From Brachybacterium saurashtrense (GTDB taxonomy: Bacteria > Actinomycetota > Actinomycetes > Actinomycetales > Dermabacteraceae), in assembly GCF_003355475.1 (NCBI RefSeq), contig NZ_CP031356.1, forward strand, positions 682,001 to 746,000: a stretch of DNA of 64,000 nucleotides, given 5' to 3'. The notes beneath the pieces are model-generated. The model was given only the letters and a program-made list of their open reading frames with translations, searched no databases and was not told the DNA's origin. Numbering within the stretch: the first letter of the stretch is position 1; the number at the start of each line of letters is the position of its first letter. Of the stretch, positions 1 through 11,120 are shown piece by piece. The position numbers and the translations under genes were made by a program.

Positions 1-2416
<2,416 letters not shown>

Positions 2417-2521
2417 GGCCCCCATCTTGCCACCGTCCGCTCCGTGGACGGGCCGGGACGGGGAGGTCGGGGTGCGGAGGCAGGGACGTGCCGGGGCGGC
2501 GCGGCCCGGTGCTCCGTGCTG

Positions 2522-3175
2522 TCAGCGCCGGGTGAGGTCCAGATCCCAGCGGTAGTGCTCGGGCAGCCGGGGCAGCGGCCACGACGGATCGGGGAAGAAG
2601 TACTCGTAGCCGGCGGAGAACGGGTAGCTCCACTCGGCGATGTGCTGCTCCGCCTCGCGACCCGCGGCGCGGATCTCCGCCACCTCCTCGGGCGTGAAGT
2701 ACCCGGTGCGCTCGGCGCCCTCGAGCTCGTCCTCGTCCTTGTAGTGCCAGTCCTTGCGCGGCAGCACCACCAGGTCGAGCACCAGGTCGCGGGTGCGCAC
2801 ACCCTCCTCGGTGCGCTCCAGCGGGGTCTCGAGGTTCACGTAGTAGCAGCCCAGCGAGCCGTCGTCCTTGTAGAACAGCCAGATCGAGTAGGGCCGCCCG
2901 GGCAGACCGATCATGAGGATGCCGTTGCCCGTCCACAGCTGCTTGGACTGCACGCGGGGGGCGGTGAACATGCCCTCGTCGCCGGCGCGGCGCAGCGCCG
3001 CCCCGGAGTGGAGCACTGGCAGCAGCACCTCGGTGCCGGGCGCGATCCAGACCACCACGCCGCGTTCGTCGTCGAGCACGACGGTGCCGGGGCGGACGGT
3101 GCGGGTGGGGTGCTGTGGAGTGTAGTAGGTCCAGGTCACCTGGTCGCCGGGCGACCAGCGCGGGGTGGAAGACAT
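2522..3175 (-). CDS. DUF402 domain protein
   Basis: A 217-residue soluble protein of the DUF402 family. Seen: a short N-terminal beta-rich part beginning MSSTPRWSPGDQVTW, then the block with YSIWLFYKDDGSLGCYYVN followed by VLDLVVLPRKDW and an acidic stretch, typical of DUF402 proteins. Some family members (for example FAU-1 in archaea and Streptomyces homologues) act on RNA or nucleoside phosphates, but the role of this one is not known. The ATG at 3175 was chosen because family similarity starts there; the open frame continues far upstream without a protein-like sequence. A 6-bp inverted repeat lies about 90 bases upstream. It may be a single-gene transcript. Confidence 0.8.
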   Translation of the reverse strand: MSSTPRWSPGDQVTWTYYTPQHPTRTVRPGTVVLDDERGVVVWIAPGTEVLLPVLHSGAALRRAGDEGMFTAPRVQSKQLWTGNGILMIGLPGRPYSIWLFYKDDGSLGCYYVNLETPLERTEEGVRTRDLVLDLVVLPRKDWHYKDEDELEGAERTGYFTPEEVAEIRAAGREAEQHIAEWSYPFSAGYEYFFPDPSWPLPRLPEHYRWDLDLTRR

Positions 3176-3264
3176 GGTGGTGATCCCGGCCGGATCGGCC
3201 TCCACGGACGCCCCGTACCGACCGGCCACCGGGCCGGGGCTGCACTGCCCGTGAAGGGGTAGGC

Positions 3265-3281
3265 GTATGGGGCGACCATAC
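3265..3281. promoter_or_regulatory. Inverted repeat upstream of the DUF402 gene
   Basis: GTATGG at 3265-3270 and CCATAC at 3276-3281 form a perfect 6-bp inverted repeat with a 5-base spacer, in the 142-bp gap between the kinase stop and the DUF402 start. It could be an operator or part of a promoter; nothing in the sequence identifies a binding protein. Confidence 0.3.
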
Positions 3282-3317
3282 CGCCTCGCCCTCGCGCCCG
3301 GCGGCGACGCGCCGTCC

Positions 3318-4694
3318 TCACCCCAGGGCGGCCCAGAGCAGCCCGGCCGCGCCGCCCAGGCTGAGCACGGAGATCGCCAGCAGCGACACGCCGGTCCACA
3401 GTGAGGCGCCGCGGCGGGGGCCGGAGGGCGGCTGTGCGGGAGCGGTGGGAGCGCCTGCGGGGTCAGGACCCGACGACGGGGCGGGCGAGGCGCCTGCCGA
3501 CGGCGCGCCCGGCGACGGTGCGCCCGGCGACGGCGCGCCCGGCGCCTGCTGCGGCCAGGTGGGGGCATGGACGAAGCGCTCGGTGGTGCCGTGCGGGGCG
3601 GGCGCCGTCGGGCTCGTGGCGGCCGGGGGTGCCGAATCCGCCGTGGCGAGGCCCGCCGAGCCCGCCGGCGCGGGGCCGGCGGAGGCGGCGGAGGAGGGGG
3701 CCGTAGGGGCCTCCGCGTCCGCGCTCGCCGAGAGCCGCTCGTGCAGCCCGGGGGCGAGACCGGCGAGGGAGCCGGGACCGTCCAGCGGCACCTCGGGCCG
3801 GCCATCGGCGGAGGGGATCCGGTCCCCGAGCACCACGGGGCGGCCGTCGGCGGTGCGCGACCACGTCGCGGCGGGCGTGGAAGGCGGCGGGATCCTGTCC
3901 CGGGCCTGCGCCGCGGTGGGGCGGGCCGTCTCCTCGGGGTCCAGCATCGTGCGCAGCAGGTCCCCGAGCGGGCGCGCGGCGGGGTCGGGGTGCCCCGCCA
4001 GCAGCTCCTCGAGGCGCGGGAGCAGCTCGTGGGGCGCGTACCGCTGCCGCGGCGGAGCGGGGGAGAGCGCCTCGAGCGCGCAGGCCGCCGCGGCCCAGAC
4101 GTCCTGCGCGGAGGAGGTGCCGGCCCCGGCCAGCACCTCCGGCGCCATGTAGCCCGGGGTGCCGTGGGCGAAGCCCGTCTCGGTGAGCCGCACGTCGCTC
4201 TCGTGCAGGGCGATGCCGAAGTCCGCCAGCAGCAGGTGCGGGGCGGCCGCCCCGGTGGCGTCCAGCAGCAGGTTCGCGGGCTTCACGTCGCGGTGCACCC
4301 AGTGCGCCGCATGCATCGCCGCGAGCGCATCCAGCAGCTGCCGCAGCAGCTGGGCGACCAGGGAGGGGGAGAGAGGTCCGTGCTCCGCCAGCGCGCTCGC
4401 CAGGGTTCCTCCGTGCACCAGCGGCATCACCAGCACGATGGTGTCGTCCTCGGCGGCCCAGGTGTAGGGAGGCAGCAGGTGGGGGTGCTGCCCGAGCCCC
4501 TGCGCGGAGCCCACGGTCTGCTCGCGCACGAAGCGCAGCACCTCCGCGCCGTCCCGCTGGCGCATCACCTTCGCCGCGCACACCGCCCCGTAGCGCAGGT
4601 CGATCGCGCGCCACAGCGAGCCCGAGGCGCCCCGGGCGAGGGGATCGAGCAGGGCGATACGGCCGGCGATCACATCGGACATGATGGAGGTCAT
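3318..4694 (-). CDS. Membrane-anchored serine/threonine protein kinase
   Basis: Hanks-type Ser/Thr kinase of about 458 residues. Seen: glycine-rich loop region GASGSLW, the ATP-anchoring lysine in AAKVMRQ (about residue 42), catalytic loop HRDVKPANLL (about residue 140), DFG motif in LLADFGIAL, and GTPGYMAPE in the activation segment. A Pro/Ala/Ser-rich linker of about 150 residues follows, including tandem PGAPS-type units, and then a single C-terminal hydrophobic segment (LWTGVSLLAISVLSLGG region). No extracellular PASTA or sensor domain follows, unlike PknB, so the kinase ends at the membrane. ATGs at 4694 and 4682 are both possible; TACCAT overlaps the first and could be the -10 of a promoter serving the second. 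It is divergent from the secreted-protein gene at 4777, with only 82 bases between them. Confidence 0.88.
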   Translation of the reverse strand: MTSIMSDVIAGRIALLDPLARGASGSLWRAIDLRYGAVCAAKVMRQRDGAEVLRFVREQTVGSAQGLGQHPHLLPPYTWAAEDDTIVLVMPLVHGGTLASALAEHGPLSPSLVAQLLRQLLDALAAMHAAHWVHRDVKPANLLLDATGAAAPHLLLADFGIALHESDVRLTETGFAHGTPGYMAPEVLAGAGTSSAQDVWAAAACALEALSPAPPRQRYAPHELLPRLEELLAGHPDPAARPLGDLLRTMLDPEETARPTAAQARDRIPPPSTPAATWSRTADGRPVVLGDRIPSADGRPEVPLDGPGSLAGLAPGLHERLSASADAEAPTAPSSAASAGPAPAGSAGLATADSAPPAATSPTAPAPHGTTERFVHAPTWPQQAPGAPSPGAPSPGAPSAGASPAPSSGPDPAGAPTAPAQPPSGPRRGASLWTGVSLLAISVLSLGGAAGLLWAALG

Positions 4695-4776
4695 GGTAGG
4701 GCACCGGCGATCTGGCACCCTGTCTCCAGCGGTTCCCGGCGCTCCGCCCCCGCCCGTCCCGATCTCAGGAGGACGC

Positions 4777-6132
4777 ATGTCCCGCTCCGTGGGTGTTCCC
4801 GCCGTGCCCCCGCGCCTTCGCGGGACGCCCCTGCGGCCGCTGCTGGCGGTGCTGGTCAGCGCCGCGCTGCTGCTGGTGGGCGGGGCGCCGGCGGCGCTCG
4901 CCGATCCCGCGGAGGAGCCGCCGGTGCCGGAGCACGCCTACCGGGCGGAGGGCCCTGCGGTGAGCGGCGGCGGCTCGCAGGCGCAGGCGCCGCTGATCGT
5001 GCCCGGCATCCACCGCGACAGCTTCGCCCGCGGCGTGCAGGTGGACGAGGAGAGCGAGGAGGAGACTCCCGGGACCGTGAAGTACTACCGGATCGCGGTG
5101 GGCGGCGGGCAGCGCGTGCACGCGGCCGCGACCATCTCCGCGCCCCCGGTCGAGGGCGGGCTCCCCGAGGACCCGGGAGACCTGGGCGTGGCGGTCTCGT
5201 TCCTCACCGCGGACGGGGACGCCTGCGACGGGGAGTGGGTGCGCGACACCGGCGAGTCCCGCACGGCCGACGGGCCGATCACCTCCACCGTCGTCTCCGG
5301 CACGATGGGCTTCGACGGCTGCGCGGGCGACGAGCTGTTCCTCAAGGTGCGACGGACGGGCACCGCCGCGGCCGGGACCCCGCTACCGGTGGAGATCCAG
5401 GTGGCGGTGGAGCCCGCCGGGCTCGACGGCGCCGCCCCCGCGGTCACCGAGGCGATCGAGGACGACGGCGCGACCCCGGTCCCGCCTGCCGACGACCAGC
5501 CGCTCGAGCCCGGTCGCTCCTTCGCCACCGCGGTCGCCGTGGAGCCCGGCTCCTACGTGCTCGAGATCGACCCGGGCGAGGTGGCCCTGCTGCGGCTCCC
5601 GGTCGCCGAGGGGCAGCGCCTGCGATGGCGGGTGGAGGAGAGCGCCCAGCCCGAGGGCGCCGGCGGGCTCGCCCTGCGCGTGTACAACCCGGCGCGCGAG
5701 CAGGTGACCGTGGGCGGCGGCAGCTGGACGATGCGGGCGCAGGATCCCGTCACCGGCGGCGGGATGCGCGCCCCGGTGGACCTCGGCAACCGCAGCTCGG
5801 ACCTCGGGGCCGTCGCCTCCGCCTGGCTGCCGGGGACCCACACCGTGGTGCTGCAGCGCCTGCAGCGCGATGCCGACGACGAGCCGGCCGGGGAGGGCGC
5901 CGTCACCCTCGTGCTCACCCTTGAGGTGGAGGGCGAGCGGGCCGAGGACGCCGCCGAGGAGCCGGTGCTCGACAGCGGCGAGACCACCCTCGAGCACGGC
6001 CCGCTCTCCTCCCTCGGGATCGACGCGCCGTGGAGCCGCCTGGCGATGGTCGCCGGCGCCGGCGCGCTCGCCCTGCTGGGACTGCTCACCGGGATCGCGG
6101 GGATCGTGGTGCTCCGCGCCCGACGCCGCTGA
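4777..6132 (+). CDS. Secreted, C-terminally membrane-anchored protein of unknown function
   Basis: A 451-residue predicted cell-surface protein. Seen: an N-terminal signal peptide with an Arg-rich start and a hydrophobic core ending in an ALA site near residue 42, a long acidic extracellular region with two similar beta-rich segments (each holding a stretch like KYYRIAVGGGQR or VALLRLPVAEGQR), and a C-terminal transmembrane helix followed by RARRR. The two segments resemble bacterial pre-peptidase-type extracellular beta domains, but I cannot assign a family. AGGAGG at 4767-4772 is the ribosome-binding site for ATG 4777. Divergence from the Ser/Thr kinase gene suggests a shared regulatory region and perhaps a functional link, which is inference. 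Confidence 0.75.
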   Translation: MSRSVGVPAVPPRLRGTPLRPLLAVLVSAALLLVGGAPAALADPAEEPPVPEHAYRAEGPAVSGGGSQAQAPLIVPGIHRDSFARGVQVDEESEEETPGTVKYYRIAVGGGQRVHAAATISAPPVEGGLPEDPGDLGVAVSFLTADGDACDGEWVRDTGESRTADGPITSTVVSGTMGFDGCAGDELFLKVRRTGTAAAGTPLPVEIQVAVEPAGLDGAAPAVTEAIEDDGATPVPPADDQPLEPGRSFATAVAVEPGSYVLEIDPGEVALLRLPVAEGQRLRWRVEESAQPEGAGGLALRVYNPAREQVTVGGGSWTMRAQDPVTGGGMRAPVDLGNRSSDLGAVASAWLPGTHTVVLQRLQRDADDEPAGEGAVTLVLTLEVEGERAEDAAEEPVLDSGETTLEHGPLSSLGIDAPWSRLAMVAGAGALALLGLLTGIAGIVVLRARRR

Positions 6133-6200
6133 GCCGCCGGGGGAGCGGCCGACGGGACGCGCCCCGCGTCCGGACCGCCCCGCCTCGGGACCGCCGCGCC

Positions 6201-8033
6201 TCAGGAGGACCAGGCCTCCCACAGCCGGGAGTACGCGCCGCCGGCGGCGACCAGCTGCTCGTGCGAGCCCTGCTCCACCACCGCGCCATCGGCCATCACC
6301 AGGATCCTGTCCGCCACCCGCGCCTGGGACAGGCGGTGGGCGACGATGATCGTGGTGCGGCCGCGGGCCACCTCGAGCGCCGCGCGCTCGAGCACACGGG
6401 CCCCGGAGGAGCCCTCGTCGGCCGTGGCCTCGTCGAGGATCAGCACCGCCGGGTCCTGCAGCGCGATCCGCGCCAGGGCCAGCTGCTGGGACTGCTCGGC
6501 GGTGAGCCGTTCGCCCTTCTCGCCCACCTCGGTGTCCAGCCCCTTCGGGAGCCGGTCCACCCAGGCCAGGGCGTCCACGCGGCGCAGCGCCCGGCGCAGC
6601 TGCTCGTCGTCGGCGCGCGGCGCCGCGAGCTGGAGGTCCTCCCGCAGCGTGCCGCGGAACACGTGCACGTCCTGGCTGACGATCGAGGCGTGGGTGCGCA
6701 CCGCCTCGAGCTCGGCGCGGGCGAGGTCCGCCCCGCCGTGCAGCACCCGTCCGTGGCGCGGCACCAGGGTGCCGGCGAGGATCGCCGCGAGCGTGGACTT
6801 GCCCGCGCCGGAGGCGCCCACCAGGGAGACCACCTCGCCCGGGGCGATGTCGAGATCGAGCGGCCGCAGCACGATCCGCTCCTCGCCGTGCTCGTCCTCG
6901 CCGTAGGCGTGCGAGACCTGCTCCAGTCGGATCGACGCGTCCTCGGGGCGCTCGTGGCCGGGGGAGGAGGCGGGATCGATCGAGGTGATCACTCCCACCA
7001 TCCGGGAGAGGCTCGCCAGCGCGGACTGCACCTCGTCGAGGTTGAAGATCACCGCCATCATCGGCCAGAACAGCGTCACCAGGTACACGGCCGCCGCGGT
7101 GACCAGGCCCACGGGAGCGCCGCCCGCCTGCACCATCACGAAGCCGAACAGCAGCACCATCGCCAGCGCCAGGTTCTCCGGCACGTTCAGCACCATCACC
7201 AGGCGGCTCACCAGGTACATCACCTTCATGTTGAGCACGGCGGCGGTCTCCGAGAGCACCGCGACGTGGCGGGTCTCGCGGCGCTCGATGCCGTAGGCGT
7301 GCACCGTGGGGATGCCGTGGATCGCCGAGAGCAGGCCCTGGGCGCGAGCGCCCATCGCGATCCGCTCCCGCCGGTAGATCGGGGCGGTGCGCCGCAGGTA
7401 CCAGGTGGCCGCCACCGCATACATCGGCACGATCACCACCACCATCAGCAGCAGCCAGGGAGACAGCGTCGCCATCCCCACCAGGGTGATCACCACCAGG
7501 AACCCCAGCTGGATGAGGTTGGGCACCAGGTTGTTCACGGCGCGGGCGGCGACGTCCACGTCATCGGCCACGCGGGACAGCGCGTCACCGATGCCGGTGG
7601 CCTCCATCGTCTGCGCCGGGAGGTCCAGCGCCCGGTCGATCACCTGCTCGCGCATCCCCGCGAGGATCCGCTGGCCCAGCGCCGAGATCAGCCACCAGCC
7701 CAGCGCCATCAGCAGCGCCTGCACCGCGCCGACGGCGAGGATCTGCCCGCCGAGCGCCCAGATGCGGTCGGTGCTGCCGCCGTCGGCGACCACGTCCACC
7801 GCGGAGCCGATCAGGCGGGGCAGGATCGCCGCGGCGACCGCGCCGCCGATGTTGACCAGCAGGGTCACGGCGGTGGCGACCCAGTGCTCGCGCAGCCGGG
7901 CTCCCATGAAGCGCATCGCCGTGCGGGCGTCCGCGATCGGCAGCAGCTGCGCGTGCTCGGCGAGCTGACGGCGCGCGGTCTCGTCCTCGCCCAGCACGTC
8001 CTCGAGGGGACGCTTCCAGTCGATCTCGCTCAT
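6201..8033 (-). CDS. ABC exporter half-transporter with intact ATP site but altered signature motif
   Basis: A 610-residue ABC half-exporter (membrane domain followed by ATPase domain) that pumps an unknown substrate. Seen: about six hydrophobic segments over residues 50-330, Walker A GASGAGKST, Q-loop SIVSQDVHVF, Walker B VLILDEAT and H-loop IIVAHRLSQ. The signature motif, normally LSGGQ, reads LTAEQSQQ, and the D-loop after Walker B reads ADEGSS. The ATG at 8033 overlaps the stop of the preceding half-transporter gene in ATGA, so the two are co-translated and almost certainly form a heterodimer. The partner keeps LSGGQ but has lost the other motifs, so one composite ATP site should be active and the other dead. 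The substrate (drug, lipid, siderophore or peptide) is unknown. Confidence 0.9.
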   Translation of the reverse strand: MSEIDWKRPLEDVLGEDETARRQLAEHAQLLPIADARTAMRFMGARLREHWVATAVTLLVNIGGAVAAAILPRLIGSAVDVVADGGSTDRIWALGGQILAVGAVQALLMALGWWLISALGQRILAGMREQVIDRALDLPAQTMEATGIGDALSRVADDVDVAARAVNNLVPNLIQLGFLVVITLVGMATLSPWLLLMVVVIVPMYAVAATWYLRRTAPIYRRERIAMGARAQGLLSAIHGIPTVHAYGIERRETRHVAVLSETAAVLNMKVMYLVSRLVMVLNVPENLALAMVLLFGFVMVQAGGAPVGLVTAAAVYLVTLFWPMMAVIFNLDEVQSALASLSRMVGVITSIDPASSPGHERPEDASIRLEQVSHAYGEDEHGEERIVLRPLDLDIAPGEVVSLVGASGAGKSTLAAILAGTLVPRHGRVLHGGADLARAELEAVRTHASIVSQDVHVFRGTLREDLQLAAPRADDEQLRRALRRVDALAWVDRLPKGLDTEVGEKGERLTAEQSQQLALARIALQDPAVLILDEATADEGSSGARVLERAALEVARGRTTIIVAHRLSQARVADRILVMADGAVVEQGSHEQLVAAGGAYSRLWEAWSS

Positions 8034-9793
8034 CGTCGCACCACCTCCCGGTACTCCTCGGTGCCCATCAGCTCGGCGTGCGGTCCCTCCGCGACGGTCT
8101 CCCCGCTCCGCAGGAAGACCACCCTGTCGGCCTCCTGCAGGAGGGCCGGCGCCCGGGTGACCAGCAGGGTGGCCCGGTCGGTGCGGCGCCGGGCGGCGAT
8201 CAGCGCCTCGGCGATGTTCTGCTCGGTCACCGCGTCCACGGCGGTGGTGGGGTCGTGGAGCACGAGCACAGGGGCGTCGGCCGCGACCGCCCGCGCCAGG
8301 GCGATGCGCTGGCGCTGCCCGCCGGAGAGATTCGCGCCGCGGTCCAGGATGCGGGTGTCGTAGCCCTCGGGGAGGATCCGCAGCAGGTCCTCGGCCCCGG
8401 CGGCGTGCAGGGCGCGGTCCCAGTCCTCGTCGCCGTCGGCGCCGGTGCCCTCCGGAGCGCGGGTGGCGAGCTGCTCGCGCAGCGTGCCGTCGAACAGGTC
8501 CACCACGTGCGGCTCGACCAGCAGATCGGCGCGCAGGCCGAGCCGGTCGCCCGGGGTGATCGGGCGCGTGCCCACGCGGGCGCCGGCGTCCACGCGGCCG
8601 CTCACCGCCTCCACCGCCTCGGCGGCGTCGTGCGGGTCCGCGCACACCAGCGCGACGATCTCCCCGTCCGCCACCGTGAGCTGCGGGAGGACGAGCCCAC
8701 CGGCCGCGCCGCGCCGACCGGTGACGTCCCCGCGCTGCCCGCGCTCGTCCCGCTGGGTGGTGAGCACGTCCAGTCCCAGCTCCGGGTCGTCGACGCTGCG
8801 TCCCAGATCCGTGTACAGGTCCCGCACACGGCGGGCGGAGGTGGACATCGACGCCCACCACACCGGCACGCCGGACAGTCCCTGCAGCATGCCCATCACG
8901 TAGCGGGCCACGCCCACCACGGCGATCAGCACGCCGATCGAGAGGGTGCCGTCCAGGGTGCGCAGGGAGGCGAGCACCACCACGGCGGCCAGCATGGACC
9001 CGGTGACGAGCGTGGTGAGCCCGGAGGAGATGCCGGAGTAGCGGGAGTTGACCAGGGCGGCGCGCAGCGCCGAGCGGGAGCGACGGCGGTACACGGCGCG
9101 GGCCCGGGACTGCACGCCCAGCCCCTGCAGCACGCGCAGGCCGTGCACCAGATCGGTCGCGGTCGCCGCCGCCTCCGCCGCCTCGGACTGCTGATCGTCG
9201 TACCGCTTCGAGAGCGTGGGCGTGATCACGCGGATCACCACCACCATCACCACGATGCCCAGCAGCATCGACAGCCCCAGCCACAGGTCCATCGCCGCGA
9301 GATACACGGAGGCGACCAGCACCGCGAGCGTGGAGGGCACCACCCACGGGAGCATGTCCATGAGATCGGAGGCCTTGTCGGCATCGGAGGTGGCGATCGA
9401 GAGCACCTCCCCGGCGGGGCGCTGCACCGTGCGCGAGCGCGGGTCGAGCACCGCACCGGTGAGGCCCACGCGCAGCCGGTGGCGCTCCTGCATGCAGGCC
9501 TTCTGCGAGAGCAGGAACGTCCACACCCACAGCAGCACGCCCAGGATCCGCAGCCCGATCAGTCCCAGCGCGCCGAGCACCGTGAGGCGCAGATCGCCCG
9601 CGAGCACGCCGCGATCGATGATCAGGCCCAGCACGATCGGCATCGCCATCTCGACACCCTCGGCGACGGTGCCGAGAGGGAGGACGAGAGCGAGGGTGCG
9701 CCGATGGGCGCGGACGATCGAGGGCAGCACCCCCGGCGCGGAGGCGCGGGAGGCCGCGGGGGCCGCAGCGGCGGAGGAACGGGAGTCGAGCAC
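8030..9793 (-). CDS. ABC exporter half-transporter with degenerate ATP-binding motifs
   Basis: Partner half of the heterodimeric ABC exporter, about 587 residues from GTG 9793 (GTG at 9874 would add 27 residues and is the alternative). Seen: a six-helix membrane domain, then an ATPase domain in which the Walker A region reads VCADPHDAAEAVEA with no GKS/T, Walker B ends in LVLHDPTT instead of LDEPT, and the H-loop histidine is replaced (LLVTRAPAL). The signature LSGGQRQRIALARA is perfect. This subunit therefore cannot bind ATP canonically but can supply the signature motif to the partner's nucleotide site. The AT-richer run near 9825-9840, just upstream, may hold the promoter. It is the first gene of the two-gene operon. 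Confidence 0.88.
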   Translation of the reverse strand: MLDSRSSAAAAPAASRASAPGVLPSIVRAHRRTLALVLPLGTVAEGVEMAMPIVLGLIIDRGVLAGDLRLTVLGALGLIGLRILGVLLWVWTFLLSQKACMQERHRLRVGLTGAVLDPRSRTVQRPAGEVLSIATSDADKASDLMDMLPWVVPSTLAVLVASVYLAAMDLWLGLSMLLGIVVMVVVIRVITPTLSKRYDDQQSEAAEAAATATDLVHGLRVLQGLGVQSRARAVYRRRSRSALRAALVNSRYSGISSGLTTLVTGSMLAAVVVLASLRTLDGTLSIGVLIAVVGVARYVMGMLQGLSGVPVWWASMSTSARRVRDLYTDLGRSVDDPELGLDVLTTQRDERGQRGDVTGRRGAAGGLVLPQLTVADGEIVALVCADPHDAAEAVEAVSGRVDAGARVGTRPITPGDRLGLRADLLVEPHVVDLFDGTLREQLATRAPEGTGADGDEDWDRALHAAGAEDLLRILPEGYDTRILDRGANLSGGQRQRIALARAVAADAPVLVLHDPTTAVDAVTEQNIAEALIAARRRTDRATLLVTRAPALLQEADRVVFLRSGETVAEGPHAELMGTEEYREVVRR

Positions 9794-9946
9794 GTGACGA
9801 TCCAATACGTCGCGCCAGCGCAGTGCAATGTTTTTTGGGAATCTCGCGCCTCTCGGGGGTGTCGGGCCGGTCACGTGGGACAGGCCTCACCCCGCCGACG
9901 GCGCAGTGACACAATGGCGGCACCACATCCGAGCCGAGGAGGCCCC

Positions 9947-10567
9947 GTGACCGCTCGCCCCGTCGAACTGTTCATCGATCCCGTCTGCCCCTGGGCGTGG
10001 ATGACCAGCCGCTGGCTGCTGCAGGCCGCGCAGGTGCGAGACATCGCCCCCACCTTCTCGGTGATGTCCCTGTCCGTGCTCAACGAGGGTCGGGACCTCG
10101 ACGCCGGCTACCGCGAGATGCTCGACGACTCCTGGGGCCCCGCGCGGCTGGCGGTGGCGATCCGCCGCGCCGAGGGGCAGGAGGCGCTGGCCCGCTGGTA
10201 CGGCGCCTGGGGCGCCCGGTACCACGTGGGCAGTGAGCACGGGGACCGGCGCGCGACCGCGGTCGCCGCGCTCGCCGAGGCGGAACTGCCCGCGTCGCTG
10301 ATCGAGGCCTATCAGCCCGTCGCCGGCGACGAGATCGACCAGGCGCTACGCGCCTCGCACGACGGCGCGATCTCCCGCGTGGGCGACGAGGTGGGCACCC
10401 CCGTGATCGCCTTCGGCGAGGGCACCGCCTACTTCGGCCCGGTGGTCTCCCCGTCCCCCAAGGGGGAGGACGCCGGCAAGCTGCTCGACGCCCTGGCGAC
10501 CATGTCCGAGATCGACGGCTTCTACGAGCTCAAGCGCACCCGCACCGGCGGCGTCGACCTCAGCTGA
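9947..10567 (+). CDS. Rv2466c-like DsbA-fold oxidoreductase (mycothiol-linked nitroreductase family)
   Basis: A 206-residue thioredoxin-fold protein of the DsbA/FrnE group, closest by eye to Mycobacterium tuberculosis Rv2466c, a mycothiol-dependent reductase. Seen: the active-site stretch DPVCPWAWMTSRW near residue 11, VMSLSVLNE, the cis-Pro region VGTPVIAF, and the C-terminal FYELKRTRTGG, all matching that family. The motif is CPWA instead of CPWC, so only one active-site cysteine is present, which fits a monothiol mechanism with mycothiol. The GTG at 9947 follows AGGAGG at 9937-9942. Mycothiol genes mshA and mshB occur about 13 kb away, consistent with the cofactor being made. The physiological substrate is not known. 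Confidence 0.85.
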   Translation: MTARPVELFIDPVCPWAWMTSRWLLQAAQVRDIAPTFSVMSLSVLNEGRDLDAGYREMLDDSWGPARLAVAIRRAEGQEALARWYGAWGARYHVGSEHGDRRATAVAALAEAELPASLIEAYQPVAGDEIDQALRASHDGAISRVGDEVGTPVIAFGEGTAYFGPVVSPSPKGEDAGKLLDALATMSEIDGFYELKRTRTGGVDLS

Positions 10568-10637
10568 GCATCCGGCCCACGGCCCGGCGCCCTCCCTCCC
10601 ACCCCACCCTCCCGCCCCTGAAGGAGCACCCCCTGCC

Positions 10638-11120
10638 ATGCACGTGCACATCGGCACCGATCACGCCGGCTTCGAGCTGAAGAACCGCCTGGTCGCGGTC
10701 CTGCAGAAGAAGGGGCACGAGGTCACCGACCACGGCGCCCACGAGTACGACGCCCTGGACGACTACCCGCCGTTCTGCACGGCCGTGGGGGAGGCCGTGG
10801 CCGCCGATCCCGCCTCGCTCGGCATCGTGATCGGCGGCTCCGGCAACGGCGAGCAGATCGCGGCGAACAAGGTCGCGGGCGTGCGCGCGGCACTGGTGTG
10901 GAACGAGGACACCGCCCGGCTGGCCCGCCAGCACAACGACGCCAACGTCATCTCCGTGGGCGCGCGGCAGCACTCCGAGGAGGAGCTGGAGGCGCTGATC
11001 GATCTGTTCCTCGCCGAGCCGTTCTCCGGCGAGGAGCGGCACCAGCGCCGCATCGACCTGGTCGGGCGCTACGAGCGCACGGGCGGCTACGGGGACGCCC
11101 CGGCTCCCGCCGCCGGCTGA
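10638..11120 (+). CDS. rpiB: Ribose-5-phosphate isomerase B
   Basis: Isomerase interconverting ribose 5-phosphate and ribulose 5-phosphate in the pentose phosphate pathway; 160 residues, a normal length for the actinobacterial type. Seen: N-terminal HIGTDHAGFELK, the phosphate-binding loop and catalytic region VIGGSGNGEQIAANK, and NDANVISVGARQH. The Glu in GNGEQ, where the E. coli-type enzyme has Cys, marks the mycobacterial-type active site. AAGGAG at 10621-10626 precedes ATG 10638. The stop overlaps the start of the DNA glycosylase gene in TGATG, so the two are probably co-translated. No functional link between the pair is obvious. Confidence 0.95.
   Translation: MHVHIGTDHAGFELKNRLVAVLQKKGHEVTDHGAHEYDALDDYPPFCTAVGEAVAADPASLGIVIGGSGNGEQIAANKVAGVRAALVWNEDTARLARQHNDANVISVGARQHSEEELEALIDLFLAEPFSGEERHQRRIDLVGRYERTGGYGDAPAPAAG

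Noticed and set aside
2522-3805. A 427-codon version of the DUF402 protein starting upstream
   Set aside because: The extra 210 residues are Pro/Arg-rich antisense of the kinase gene end; family similarity begins at ATG 3175.
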